Notes: generated by a model not told the origin, from the sequence alone. A stretch of 11,174 nucleotides of DNA from an uncultured Flavobacteriales bacterium (GCA_913052515.1 CAJXFJ010000022.1:1-11174), one strand, 5' to 3'; shown: positions 1 through 7,629, numbered from the stretch's first letter. Translations and numbers: made by a program.

Positions 1-320
1 TCTTCCAAAATTGCCTTGTGAATATTGATATGCTGATTTCTTTTCCACTTCAAATGATACAAACGAAATAGAAGTAAAGTATACAAAGGAAGCATGACAA
101 AACTGTGCATTAGAAAAGGAATGTCATAACTTGGATGGTATAAGGCAGCAATCAAAAAAAGCGAATGCAGGAATACCTGAGCCAGAAAGAATTTGAAATA
201 AGTTGCTTGTCGAATACTTGTAACATTGATTTCTTTTAAGATTAAAAAAGCGGTAAAGATTGCAGGTAAAATCAGCAAAGTGCTAACCAAAACAGCTAAT
301 GGAGCTAGAGAATCAAGCAT
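1..320 (-). CDS. Membrane protein, N-terminal part (gene runs off the window)
   Basis: This is an open frame of 106 codons that starts at an ATG at 320 and reads leftward off the window edge, so the C-terminus is not visible. The N-terminus begins MLDSLAPLAVLVSTLLILPA and is strongly hydrophobic. Two further hydrophobic stretches follow (around FFLAQVFLHSLFLIAALY and FLMHSFVMLPLYTLLLF), so about three membrane helices fit into the first 90 residues, followed by a basic segment (HLKWKRNQH). No signal peptide is needed. This could be the sensory membrane part of a regulator or a small integral membrane protein; nothing in the visible part decides it. The start is supported by a good Bacteroidota -7 box about 26 bases upstream. 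It is divergent from the TPR regulator at 444. Confidence 0.7.
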   Translation of the reverse strand, partial: MLDSLAPLAVLVSTLLILPAIFTAFLILKEINVTSIRQATYFKFFLAQVFLHSLFLIAALYHPSYDIPFLMHSFVMLPLYTLLLFRLYHLKWKRNQHINIHKAILE

Positions 321-345
321 GAATCAAAAATCAATTTCTTACCCT

Positions 346-353
346 CAAATATA
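346..353 (-). promoter_or_regulatory. Bacteroidota-type -7 box for the leftward membrane-protein gene
   Basis: Read on the minus strand this is TATATTTG, an exact match to the TAnnTTTG -7 element of Bacteroidota promoters. It lies about 26 bases upstream of the ATG at 320, which gives a short leader. No convincing TTG -33 element is visible at the usual distance; the upstream DNA is an A/T-rich stretch. Confidence 0.45.
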
Positions 354-443
354 GCTTATTAATTAATTTTTTAAATCAGCTTAATTAACATGGCTAAGCA
401 AATTTCTAATTCAATATTTTAGCCAATTGATTTTACTAGTCAT

Positions 444-2222
444 ATGAATAAGATTTGCTTTTGTATAGTTCAATTGCTTTGTATTTTCTTTACCCTAGAC
501 ATAAGCGCATCTAAAGTAGACAGTTACTTGGATTCAGCCCATCAGCTATCCGGAATTGAGCGTTATCAATACTTCTGTCATCATTTGAGCGATATTAATG
601 ACTTTTATGTGGACACCATACTTTATTTCGCAGAACAAGCTGAAGAGGATCCAATTTATCAGAAATCCATACAACTACAAGGGTTAGTGGCACTTTTAAA
701 AGCTAATCATGCAGTGGTTCAATCTAACTATTCAATTGGGATACCTTATGCAGAAGAAGCTATTGCTAAGCTGAGTAGATCAAATGATACCACCAATTTA
801 GCGAGGGCTTACAATGAAATGGGAGCAATTTACAGTTACTTAGCTCAATTCGATAAAGCAGCAGAATCTTTTAATCAATCAGTTGAGCTAATTGATAAAG
901 TTCAAGAACCAAAACTTTATTATAGTTATCGGATAAACTCTTTAAGTATTCTAAAGGTTTTTAACGAAGAGGAAGCACTAAAACAGTACAAATTGTTACT
1001 TCAAGAATGTAAGCTCAACTATCCTGCTTTTTTACCTAAAGTATATTATGCTTTGGTGTTGATATATAGTGATATGGTTCAAAAGGATTCACTTAACAAA
1101 TACAGTGATTTAGCTATTAAATACAGTAAGTCATTGGGGGATAGTATCGGCTTATCAAGTACTTATAGCTCTTTAGCTTATTATTACAATCGTTTAGAAG
1201 AAGGGAAGATTGCATTACACTATGCTCAAAAAGCATTGCGATTAAGCCAAAAGACTGCCTTTCGAAATCAGGAAGTGAATGCTCTTTTTACCTTGTCTGC
1301 CGCTTACACCAACTTAAAGCAAACCGAAAAGGCTCTAAATGCAATTAATCGAGCAGATTCAATCATTCAACAACATCATTTAAACAGTCATGAAGAGCTG
1401 GTGGCTTTTGAACGCTCTAAACTTTATGCTAAACAAGCGGATTTTCAACAAGCTTATTTTTATTTAGATCAGTTTTTAAGTTTATATGATGAAAAGCGAA
1501 AAGCAGAACATGCCCAACAAATCAATAGCTTGCAAGAACAATTTAAAGCAAAAGAGAGAAGTCTAGAAATTGAAAAGCTAAAAGGGGAGAAAAAGGCAGA
1601 AAAACTTCGCAGTAGTAGACTCTATATTGGCCTTTTAGCTCTTTTTATTTTAAGTTTTAGTAGTACATATTATTTGGTTCAAAAGAGAAAAAAAGATAAA
1701 GTAATTGCTAGGCAAAAAAATGACATTTTGAAATTAGAACTTAAGGAACGACAAAGAGAAAAAGTGCAAATGAAAAAAGACTTGCAAAACAAAGGCAAGT
1801 TATTGGTTGAAAAGTCTATGCAACTTTCTGAGAAGAGTCAGTTTATAGATGAACTACAGGCAGAACTAAAGCCACTAGAGAAAAAGGTAGGAAGCGATGA
1901 AAACATTCGCAACATTAGACAAAAGTTGAAGCTAAACCAGAAGAGCGAGAAAGAATGGAAGGAGTTTCAAGGCTACTTTGACCAATTGCATCCCAATTTC
2001 TTTGAAGAGCTACAAACAGAAAGCAATCAGAAGTTAAGCAAGGCAGAGAAGAGGCTAGCGGCATTAATTGCCTTAGACATGGACAACAAAGCTTGTGCGG
2101 CACTTTTACATATTGCGTCTTCATCAGTTAAGATGGCTAAATACCGCCTAAAAAAGAAGCTGAACTTGGAAAGCTCAGCTTCTTTAGATCATTATATTAA
2201 AGCAAAGGTCTCTAAAGCTTAA
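444..2222 (+). CDS. TPR-repeat membrane regulator with C-terminal LuxR-like helix-turn-helix
   Basis: The 592-residue protein has a hydrophobic N-terminus (residues 1-22, probable signal peptide), then a helical region of TPR-like repeats (about 60-350; for example AYNEMGAIYSYLAQFDKAAESF and YSSLAYYYNRLEEGKIALHYA-type helices). A single membrane helix (about 393-412) follows, then a long charged coiled coil (about 413-500). The C-terminal domain (about 530-590) contains LSKAEKRLAALIALDMDN and SSVKMAKYRLKKKLNL, which resemble the recognition region of the Bacteroidota 'TPR plus LuxR-type HTH' family. In that family the periplasmic TPR part is thought to sense a signal or partner and the cytoplasmic HTH to act on transcription; the targets are unknown. 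The ATG at 444 gives the signal peptide directly. The gene's stop overlaps the stop of the convergent LamG gene. Family assignment is good; its role is inferred. Confidence 0.85.
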   Translation: MNKICFCIVQLLCIFFTLDISASKVDSYLDSAHQLSGIERYQYFCHHLSDINDFYVDTILYFAEQAEEDPIYQKSIQLQGLVALLKANHAVVQSNYSIGIPYAEEAIAKLSRSNDTTNLARAYNEMGAIYSYLAQFDKAAESFNQSVELIDKVQEPKLYYSYRINSLSILKVFNEEEALKQYKLLLQECKLNYPAFLPKVYYALVLIYSDMVQKDSLNKYSDLAIKYSKSLGDSIGLSSTYSSLAYYYNRLEEGKIALHYAQKALRLSQKTAFRNQEVNALFTLSAAYTNLKQTEKALNAINRADSIIQQHHLNSHEELVAFERSKLYAKQADFQQAYFYLDQFLSLYDEKRKAEHAQQINSLQEQFKAKERSLEIEKLKGEKKAEKLRSSRLYIGLLALFILSFSSTYYLVQKRKKDKVIARQKNDILKLELKERQREKVQMKKDLQNKGKLLVEKSMQLSEKSQFIDELQAELKPLEKKVGSDENIRNIRQKLKLNQKSEKEWKEFQGYFDQLHPNFFEELQTESNQKLSKAEKRLAALIALDMDNKACAALLHIASSSVKMAKYRLKKKLNLESSASLDHYIKAKVSKA

Positions 2223-3175
2223 TGTTGCACCAAAACTTTATGGCTTTTATCTACCAAGCGGAGGTAGTAAATTCCATTCTCTATCGTCGACAAGTCAAGT
2301 TGAAACAGTTTTGAAGAGATTTTATGAAAATGAACCTTTACTTTTTGTCCCATTTGGTTTACAAACTGAATGTCATGGCTATTAACTGCTTCATCTGATT
2401 GCAGAAATAGACTTTCAGCTGCCGGATTTGGAAAAACTTGAAAGTTAGTATTTCTATTTTTTTGTTCTTGGATTGAGGTAGTGCTAATGTTGCTCAACAG
2501 CTGAATCTCAGCATTAGTCAGGGCACGGTTGTAAATTCGAAATTCATCCAATGCCCCGCGAAACTTATTGATGTAACCACTAGAACCTTGTGATAAAAAG
2601 CCCATTCGAATGGCTGCATTAGCCGTGTTGTAGTTGATGTTATTAGAAACGACGAAGTTTCCATTTAAATAGAGACTAGCAGTTGTACCATCATAGGTCA
2701 CGGCTAGGTGATTCCATTGCTGCAAGGGAAATGAAAATTGCGAATGAATATCGTTTAAATAACCGATAATGATCATATCATGGTTCCCCAATGCTAAACC
2801 AAAACCTTGGTTGGGTTGACTGCGACCATGAAAAAATAAGAATTGATAATTATTGGAACCTGAAGCAGGCATTTGATTGAGTTTAAACCACAAACTATAA
2901 GATCGACTTGATGAACCATTTGGAATTTGAGAGGCGCCAGGAAAACTGATTGTAGGTAATGAATTTGCTGCTTGTAAATTTAAAGCTCCTTGTGATTGAC
3001 TAAAGATATCTGTGGTTGTAGGAACAGCAGAAGAAGAAACCCAATCTAAGGAATTGTGTTGATCTGCTAAGCTGCCTTGTGTGAAGGTATAATATCCGAC
3101 TAAACCATGTTGTAAATTTTGCCCGTGTAATAAGGTGCTGATTAGTAAACATGTTATGAATGTAATTTTTTTCAT
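2219..3175 (-). CDS. Secreted LamG/concanavalin A-like domain protein with T9SS sorting domain
   Basis: The 318-residue protein begins with a signal peptide (MKKITFITCLLISTLLHGQ). Residues about 24-230 form a LamG-type beta-sandwich: LVGYYTFT at the start, QQWNHLAVTYDG followed by SLYLNGNFV in the middle, and GALDEFRIYNRALTNAEI at the end, which is the usual signature of this family. A low-complexity linker leads to a type A T9SS C-terminal domain of about 75 residues (FQVFPNPAAESLFL ... GIYYLRLVDKSHKVLVQH). It is therefore expected to be exported and released or anchored at the cell surface through the type IX system. LamG domains often bind carbohydrate or protein, but no enzymatic domain is present here, so the ligand is unknown. 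The upstream leader carries three CTACA/CTACAG motifs (3199, 3255, 3274) that could be regulatory. Confidence 0.88.
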   Translation of the reverse strand: MKKITFITCLLISTLLHGQNLQHGLVGYYTFTQGSLADQHNSLDWVSSSAVPTTTDIFSQSQGALNLQAANSLPTISFPGASQIPNGSSSRSYSLWFKLNQMPASGSNNYQFLFFHGRSQPNQGFGLALGNHDMIIIGYLNDIHSQFSFPLQQWNHLAVTYDGTTASLYLNGNFVVSNNINYNTANAAIRMGFLSQGSSGYINKFRGALDEFRIYNRALTNAEIQLLSNISTTSIQEQKNRNTNFQVFPNPAAESLFLQSDEAVNSHDIQFVNQMGQKVKVHFHKISSKLFQLDLSTIENGIYYLRLVDKSHKVLVQH

Positions 3176-3290
3176 CTGATTTGTTTTTTAATTTAGGACT
3201 ACAAATCTCAGATGACATAGACTTAGTTGATATTTTAATCGGTTTACAAATGGTCTACAGTTTTCATTTAAGGCTACAGGTGAGGTAATG

Positions 3291-3500
3291 TTTTAGTTAA
3301 CTAAAATACTTATTTAACATAATATTAATTATAGGGCATTCTTCAAACTTGTGCTGAGCTTGACGAAGTAAACTCAGAATGACAATGTATGATAGTATTT
3401 TCTGTAATTCAGTGATTAGCTGAATTTATACATAATATCAGATATTGCGACAAACGACAGTTTGTTCAATATCGATAGATATTATGTTAAAGAAAATACT
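3291..3500. repeat. Block of nested inverted repeats in the 3176-3691 gene-poor stretch
   Basis: The 516 bases between the LamG gene and the phosphatase gene contain no convincing ORF but do contain dense dyad symmetry. From left to right: a perfect 16-base palindrome TTTTAGTTAACTAAAA (3291-3306); an imperfect inverted pair at 3303-3320 and about 3384-3401 around the REP-like element; a 10-base exact pair AGTATTTTCT (3394-3403) with AGAAAATACT (3491-3500); inside it a 7-base hairpin AATTCAG/CTGAATT (3406-3412, 3420-3426) and a long near-perfect hairpin with arms 3431-3455 and 3460-3486 around a GACA loop. The last three could form a three-way junction. It may be a structured RNA, a bidirectional terminator region or a decayed MITE-like element. 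In 3176-3290 and 3501-3691 I see only leader sequence and weak small hairpins. Confidence 0.6.
3337..3384. repeat. REP-like intergenic element
   Basis: The sequence contains GTGCTGAGCTTGACGAAG followed by CTCAGAATGAC, flanked by the inverted pair CATTCT (3337-3342) and AGAATG (3376-3381), with CTGAG/CTCAG and CTT/AAG pairs inside. From general knowledge, short elements with a core such as TGAGCTTGTCGAAG ending in an AATGAC-like tail are scattered in many Bacteroidota genomes. I recognise the pattern from memory; its copy number in this genome cannot be seen from one window. Confidence 0.5.
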
Positions 3501-3691
3501 GCAAGCATTAAGGGTTATGTTAAAGGATTTACGGTTCGTCCAAAGAATCTCTTTTATTACTCAGTCCTTATGGTTAAATAAGTTCTGGTATTAAAGTTTT
3601 TTAGAATCCATATCATCTATTCTGATATTAAAAATTACAAGCTATACGATAACTAATAAAGCATTCTTACAAATACGCTCAGGAAATGCCA

Positions 3692-4024
3692 TTATAAATA
3701 AACAGCTAATTTCTCTTTGAGGATTTCTTTCAATTCAGCGTTACCGTATTCATAATGGTCTTTGATGTTCAGCACTTTAATTTTACTACCATGATTTGTA
3801 CCAAAGGTTTTTAAAATGGACTTCTTGTGTTTGTTTTCCATCACCAAGATTAGATCCGAATCATTGATTAACTCTTGATTGATATACTGTGTACCATACT
3901 GAAAACATAACTTTTGATTGGTTCCTGCCGAACCGTATGTATGTGTTGGCCATAAATCCATTGCCATTTCCTCTGCTGTAGCAGAACGATCTTTATTGGC
4001 CGAACAAACAAAAAGGACATGCAT
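3692..4024 (-). CDS. Small low-molecular-weight protein tyrosine phosphatase-like protein
   Basis: The 110-residue protein opens MHVLFVCSANKDRSATAEE. This is the phosphate-binding loop of the LMW-PTP/arsenate reductase fold, CX5R(S/T), with nucleophile Cys7 and Arg13. The rest fits a shortened member of the family: SAG around residue 33, the ELINDSDLILVME strand, and a C-terminal NIKDHYEYGNAEL segment where Asp89 is a candidate for the general acid. Classical LMW-PTPs are about 150 residues with a DP loop; this belongs to the shorter (about 105-115 residue) stand-alone set, whose substrates are not known. It would hydrolyse phosphotyrosine or another small phosphoester in the cytoplasm. No kinase or arsenic gene is adjacent, so arsenate reduction is not supported. 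It reads in the same direction as the cytochrome lipoprotein, separated by several hundred bases. Confidence 0.8.
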   Translation of the reverse strand: MHVLFVCSANKDRSATAEEMAMDLWPTHTYGSAGTNQKLCFQYGTQYINQELINDSDLILVMENKHKKSILKTFGTNHGSKIKVLNIKDHYEYGNAELKEILKEKLAVYL

Positions 4025-4291
4025 AAATATTATGTTAAATAGTAATGCTAATTTACTTTTTGGGAATGAATAACTCTTTTATGATGCCGACTAATGTTTT
4101 CTAAGTTTGAAATAATGGCTTTTTTATAAATACTATACCGTTGTTACTACTTATAACATCCTTTCTTATAGATTAGTTCTTTTTTTATGCTTGACAATGT
4201 TTTTATTTTCTAGCGTTACCCATCTATTAAAGAAAGGTTTTTTATTTGATGCATATTTTAAATTGCTACCCCTCCCCTTTTTACTTCTTTT

Positions 4292-4465
4292 CTATTGAAC
4301 CCACCAATAATTGGTGCAAGCGTTCTTTAACGCTCCGTGATTGCCATTGTTAATGAGGATATACTTTTCATTTAAAACTGACTGATCAAGGTAATGTAAA
4401 TACTCCTTGTTAAAGAAGGGTTTGTGGTTGGCAATCAATATTGATTCTAAACCCTCTAGCTTCAC
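4292..4465 (-). CDS. Possible 57-residue ORF coupled to the upstream lipoprotein gene
   Basis: A frame with GTG start at 4465-4463 overlaps the TGA stop of the cytochrome lipoprotein gene in a GTGA arrangement typical of translational coupling, and runs to TAG at 4292. The product contains LEGLESILIANHKPFFNKEY and ends LKNACTNYWWVQ. I recognise no family. In its favour are the overlap and a natural-looking amino-acid composition. Against it are the lack of any ATG and two hairpins inside its last third (4302-4334). It may instead be the remnant of a longer gene, or a chance frame. Bases 4025-4291, between it and the phosphatase, show no coding signal that I can support. Confidence 0.3.
   Translation of the reverse strand: MKLEGLESILIANHKPFFNKEYLHYLDQSVLNEKYILINNGNHGALKNACTNYWWVQ
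4302..4334 (-). terminator. Tandem hairpins downstream of the lipoprotein gene
   Basis: Two adjacent dyads lie about 130-160 bases past the lipoprotein stop: CACCAAT a ATTGGTG (4302-4316, perfect 7-base arms) and AGCGTT CTTT AACGCT (4319-4334, 6-base arms). No U-run follows in the leftward direction, so a classical intrinsic terminator is not certain. They could instead stabilise the mRNA 3' end or be a protein-binding site. Confidence 0.35.
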
Positions 4466-6486
4466 TCCAACCCTAAACCATCCACATAGTCAAAAATGGC
4501 TTCTATTTCACGGGCTGAAAGTGGCTGAATTGGCATCAACAATTTACTATTCTCATTATATACTTCAATAGCTTTTCTATCTCCTTCCTCAACCATTTTT
4601 TGAGAGTTTTGAGTAAATTGAATTAGCCAATCCATAGAATGTCTGCTTGTGGCACCATGTAAACCTGGAGCAACCAAATAATTGGTATATGGGGAATGAC
4701 AACTTGCACAATGTTTATTGAACAACACTTCACCATTGAAATCTTCCAAGCAACAAGCAAAAGCTTTTTCTCTCAATTTATTGATAAATTGACGCTCTTC
4801 TCTTAAGCGCTTTTGACGCTTACTTTCTTTGTCAAAAAAGGCTTGATAGACCAAGTCAACTTTGATGCGATTTTCTCTTCTGTTCCAAAAATCACCCTTT
4901 AGCTTTTGGCGCAATTCCTTTTCTGAAACCAAGACAGGATTAAAAGTCAAAAGTGCAGGAACATCCTTAGATACCTGAAAGACTTGTTTTTCAAAATAAA
5001 TCTGCTCTCCTTTGTAGGCAATCACAATGGCATCAGCCATTTGCTCATTCCACATCAACAAATATTTATCTTCATTGTAGCCTCGATTAAACAAGATTTG
5101 ATTGTCTGAAATCATGGAAAATAGACTATTGATCTTGTTGTTTACTATATAAGTATGTACCCGGTCAAACTGATCACCTTGGCTAACGGTAATTTCCAAA
5201 ATAAACTTCTCCAAATCTTCTATATAAATGGCTCCTTTGTACCATCCAAATTCGGTCAATTCAAAGCCGAACTTATGCATGCGATAACGCTCTCTTGCTC
5301 TCAGCAATTCCGTGTATTCTTCTCTTTTCTCTGCTGCTATTTTATCTTTCTTTTCTTTGGCTTCCTTAGCCTCTCTTTTCAAATGGGCTAACTCCTTTTT
5401 GATTCGGTCCAGTTTTCTTTTATAATAAGCTGCCAGTTGAACTGTTTGTTTGCTTTGCTTCACCTTGGTTAATCGCTCTTTTGAGAAATTTTGAAAGCTT
5501 TCATACATAGCATGCGACTCCCCTAACTTTTTAGCTGCCATCGCATCAATCTCCCATAAGTTTCTGTCAAAATTTTCAATATAGAGCTGAAGTAAGTCAT
5601 TGTCGCAAGACTTAAAAATGGCTTGCAAACGTTCTTCAAAAGCACGGGTAGCAAACAAGCTGCCGGCAAACTTTTTAGTTCTTAAGGCTTTGATGCTAGC
5701 TGGATCTATGCCGCAAGGTAAAGTGTCAGCTGCCAGGTCATGGGTTTTATCAACTAATTCACCCATCAGATTGTTCTCCAAATCAATAGGCACAGCACTA
5801 ACTTGTTGTATTGCTCCTTGATGAAACAAACTGTAATAAAGACTATCTACTAAATCATCTGTGGCTTCTGTGTAAGAGCGAAAAGGCATACCTTCTCCTA
5901 CCGCTTTTTCAAAGCCTTCTGGCAGGTAATCAATCAAACTCATGTCTACGGGTACTAGAAACTTCTCAGCCGATTGAGATTCTTCCCAAATGAATTGACC
6001 TTCCTCATTTTTCTCACCTTTAAAAATCAATACTTCTCCCCTTTTACCTTGGGGAATAGACTTTTCAATATAGATGGGATTTTGTTGATTAACCAACAAT
6101 GCTTGGCCATTTTGAGAGGCATTAAGGAAAAACACCCCTTTTGACTCCAACAATTGTTTAGTAGATTGAGAAGTAATGCCCGAAAGCAAAAACTCATCTA
6201 AGCCTTCAGGTTCTGCTAATTCGATTTGAATTTTTCCACTAACTACTTGGCCATTTTTGTCTGTAAAAGCCTCTTTTGGAATTTGAATTATCGTTCCCTT
6301 TTTACCTTCAATAATGGTATCACTTTCTGTTGAAATTTCAAAGAATTGGCTTTCCACCATGCTATCTTTAAAAGGATCATCAGCCTTTGATTTAGAAATG
6401 GAACTTTTCCCACTTCTTCGATTTGTAGCTTGTTCACAGGAAGTAAAAAAAATAAACAGGGAGAGAAAGAGATAAAGTGCCTTCAT
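4462..6486 (-). CDS. Large lipoprotein with C-terminal cytochrome c domain
   Basis: The 674-residue protein starts with a lipoprotein signal ending FFTSC (lipidated Cys17), so it is exported and membrane-anchored. An N-terminal beta-rich domain (about 45-165) has the pattern GTIIQIPKEAF.DKNG..V.GKI, then FLLSGI, seen in other Bacteroidota surface proteins. A long middle part includes a highly charged coiled coil (about 335-405, rich in K/E/R). The C-terminus is a class I cytochrome c domain: heme-binding CASCH at 593-597, the APGLHG segment after it, and LLMP with the likely distal ligand Met651 before the last helix (SAREIEAIFDYVDGLG). One covalently bound heme is expected. This suggests electron transfer or redox sensing in the periplasm or at the outer membrane; the partner is unknown. 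The ATG at 6486 places the signal peptide at the start. The arrangement of a coiled-coil lipoprotein with terminal cytochrome is unusual to me. Confidence 0.82.
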   Translation of the reverse strand: MKALYLFLSLFIFFTSCEQATNRRSGKSSISKSKADDPFKDSMVESQFFEISTESDTIIEGKKGTIIQIPKEAFTDKNGQVVSGKIQIELAEPEGLDEFLLSGITSQSTKQLLESKGVFFLNASQNGQALLVNQQNPIYIEKSIPQGKRGEVLIFKGEKNEEGQFIWEESQSAEKFLVPVDMSLIDYLPEGFEKAVGEGMPFRSYTEATDDLVDSLYYSLFHQGAIQQVSAVPIDLENNLMGELVDKTHDLAADTLPCGIDPASIKALRTKKFAGSLFATRAFEERLQAIFKSCDNDLLQLYIENFDRNLWEIDAMAAKKLGESHAMYESFQNFSKERLTKVKQSKQTVQLAAYYKRKLDRIKKELAHLKREAKEAKEKKDKIAAEKREEYTELLRARERYRMHKFGFELTEFGWYKGAIYIEDLEKFILEITVSQGDQFDRVHTYIVNNKINSLFSMISDNQILFNRGYNEDKYLLMWNEQMADAIVIAYKGEQIYFEKQVFQVSKDVPALLTFNPVLVSEKELRQKLKGDFWNRRENRIKVDLVYQAFFDKESKRQKRLREERQFINKLREKAFACCLEDFNGEVLFNKHCASCHSPYTNYLVAPGLHGATSRHSMDWLIQFTQNSQKMVEEGDRKAIEVYNENSKLLMPIQPLSAREIEAIFDYVDGLGLE

Positions 6487-6553
6487 AAAAGTGGGTGTTA
6501 GTAGGTAAAGGTAGGGAAAGAATAAGGCTTTGTGATTACCCTACTCCACTTTT
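6487..6553 (-). promoter_or_regulatory. Inverted repeat in the leader of the lipoprotein gene
   Basis: AAAAGTGG (6487-6494) and AGTAGG (6500-6505) have reverse complements CCACTTTT (6546-6553) and CCTACT (6540-6545) further upstream. In a leftward transcript this forms a two-part stem that ends next to the start codon. It could influence translation of the lipoprotein or be a regulator site. No clear -7/-33 pair was found. Confidence 0.3.
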
Positions 6554-6626
6554 AAAAGCAATTTGAGTTTAGCATTTACAACTAATTAGAAGAGCCATCT
6601 TTCAATTCGAAAATTACTTCAATTAA

Positions 6627-6752
6627 CATTTCACTCAATCAAATTTGAAAGACCTTAAGAAAATTTCAGAAATTCTTGAAGTAGATATTCGAAAACTATT
6701 GGTTTCGACTAAAGATTACTGTATGTTTATTAAAAATACATATTTTGAATAG
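6627..6752 (+). pseudogene. C-terminal fragment of an XRE-family helix-turn-helix regulator
   Basis: A frame without a start codon (preceded by TAA at 6624) encodes TQSNLKDLKKISEILEVD, then IRKLLVSTKDY, and ends at TAG 6750-6752. The TQ.NL..L.KI.EIL.VDIR.LL.STK pattern is that of the last two helices of small Cro/CI-type repressors, common in Bacteroidota, in which this part follows the DNA-recognition helix. The recognition helix and the first 40 or so residues are missing, and the upstream sequence is not recognisable as HTH in any frame. I infer a decayed or truncated repressor gene. Its last 8 bases overlap the start of the YD-repeat gene in another frame. Confidence 0.5.
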
Positions 6753-7605
6753 ATTAGTTCTTTTATCAACTATCATTTTTGTTCATTCGCATTTATATTC
6801 TCAAAACGACTATAGACCAGGAAATTTTATAATTGAACCAGCACCTGAGAGAGCTTGGATTAAAGGTGCAAAAAAAATAACTACTTACAAAGTAATTAAT
6901 TCTGACAGTCTATTGATTAAATCCACTTTTAGCTTTACTAAAGATGGCTTAATGCTAAATTGCTCTATGTATGATTATGAATATGGACATAATAGCATAG
7001 ATTGGGATTTTACTTACAACGATGACAAAATAGTAAAACAGCTGAAAATTGGAGGGGATGGATTTGAACACCATTATGATGAGAAAAGTCGTGTAATCAA
7101 GACAAAACGATGGAATTTCATGGGAGATACAACAATCACCTGTTGTTATCATTATTCGGGTAAAAATGTTAGCTATCTCATTGACCCAAGTGGTGATACT
7201 ATTGAACACTATAGTTATAATGAAAATAATCAGTTATTAAGCGTATATTATAAAAAACAAGAGATACGCAGATATGAATACGACCAATATGGAAATCTTA
7301 TTAAAGAATTTAATTCTTTAGAGAATTATTTAGAAAAGACTCATCAATACGACAGTTTAAATAGGTTGATTGAAACAAAAGCATTTGTGGATAGGAAATA
7401 CTTATTAGGTATTCATAGCTATAAATATGATAAAGAAGGACGAACTATTGAGTATACGGAGTTAGACCATAAGAAAAAGGTATTTAAAATATTGCTTTAT
7501 CAATATTTGGATGAGTCCTCAATTCTTGAGATTTATTATAAGAAACGAAAGAGAAAAAAAAGAAAGCCAGACGAAATTTACGCTATTAAGTATGAGTTTT
7601 GGTAA
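6745..7605 (+). CDS. Secreted YD-repeat-like protein
   Basis: The 286-residue protein has a signal peptide directly at its N-terminus (MNRLVLLSTIIFVHSHLYSQ). The start codon is TTG (6745-6747); no ATG lies in frame just upstream, and the signal peptide supports this start. After residue about 65 there is a succession of beta-hairpin units with the YD/RHS pattern: YDEKSRVIKT, YNENNQLLSVYY, YDQYGNLIKEF, YDSLNRLIET, YDKEGRTIEY. Such repeats build extended beta-sheet wraps in RHS/teneurin-like proteins, but this protein is far too short for a toxin-carrying RHS and no toxin domain follows. The C-terminus is basic (KKRKRKKRK around 265-275). Expected outside the inner membrane; function unknown. 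Confidence 0.65.
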   Translation: MNRLVLLSTIIFVHSHLYSQNDYRPGNFIIEPAPERAWIKGAKKITTYKVINSDSLLIKSTFSFTKDGLMLNCSMYDYEYGHNSIDWDFTYNDDKIVKQLKIGGDGFEHHYDEKSRVIKTKRWNFMGDTTITCCYHYSGKNVSYLIDPSGDTIEHYSYNENNQLLSVYYKKQEIRRYEYDQYGNLIKEFNSLENYLEKTHQYDSLNRLIETKAFVDRKYLLGIHSYKYDKEGRTIEYTELDHKKKVFKILLYQYLDESSILEIYYKKRKRKKRKPDEIYAIKYEFW

Positions 7606-7629
7606 CTTACGACTCCCCCACTATTCTTT

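Larger units (their letters stand above)
3312..4040. repeat. 15-base inverted repeat pair flanking the phosphatase region
   Basis: ATTTAACATAATATT at 3312-3326 recurs exactly as its reverse complement at 4026-4040, directly upstream of the phosphatase start codon. A third copy of 13 bases lies at 3479-3491 in the same orientation as the second. The motif is A/T-rich, so chance is a real possibility in this sequence. The placement around one small gene is why it is recorded. Confidence 0.35.

Noticed and set aside
3000..3218. Minus-strand frame overlapping the LamG signal peptide region
   Set aside because: It is out of frame with the LamG gene, which has a clear signal peptide and domain structure.
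3176..3691. CRISPR array or tRNA
   Set aside because: The repeats are inverted and nested, not regularly spaced direct repeats, and no cloverleaf or TPsiC-like box is present.
5155..5391. Frames antisense to the lipoprotein gene (also 5600-5821 and 5811-5993)
   Set aside because: They are opposite-strand shadows of a well-supported gene with a signal peptide, coiled coil and heme motif.
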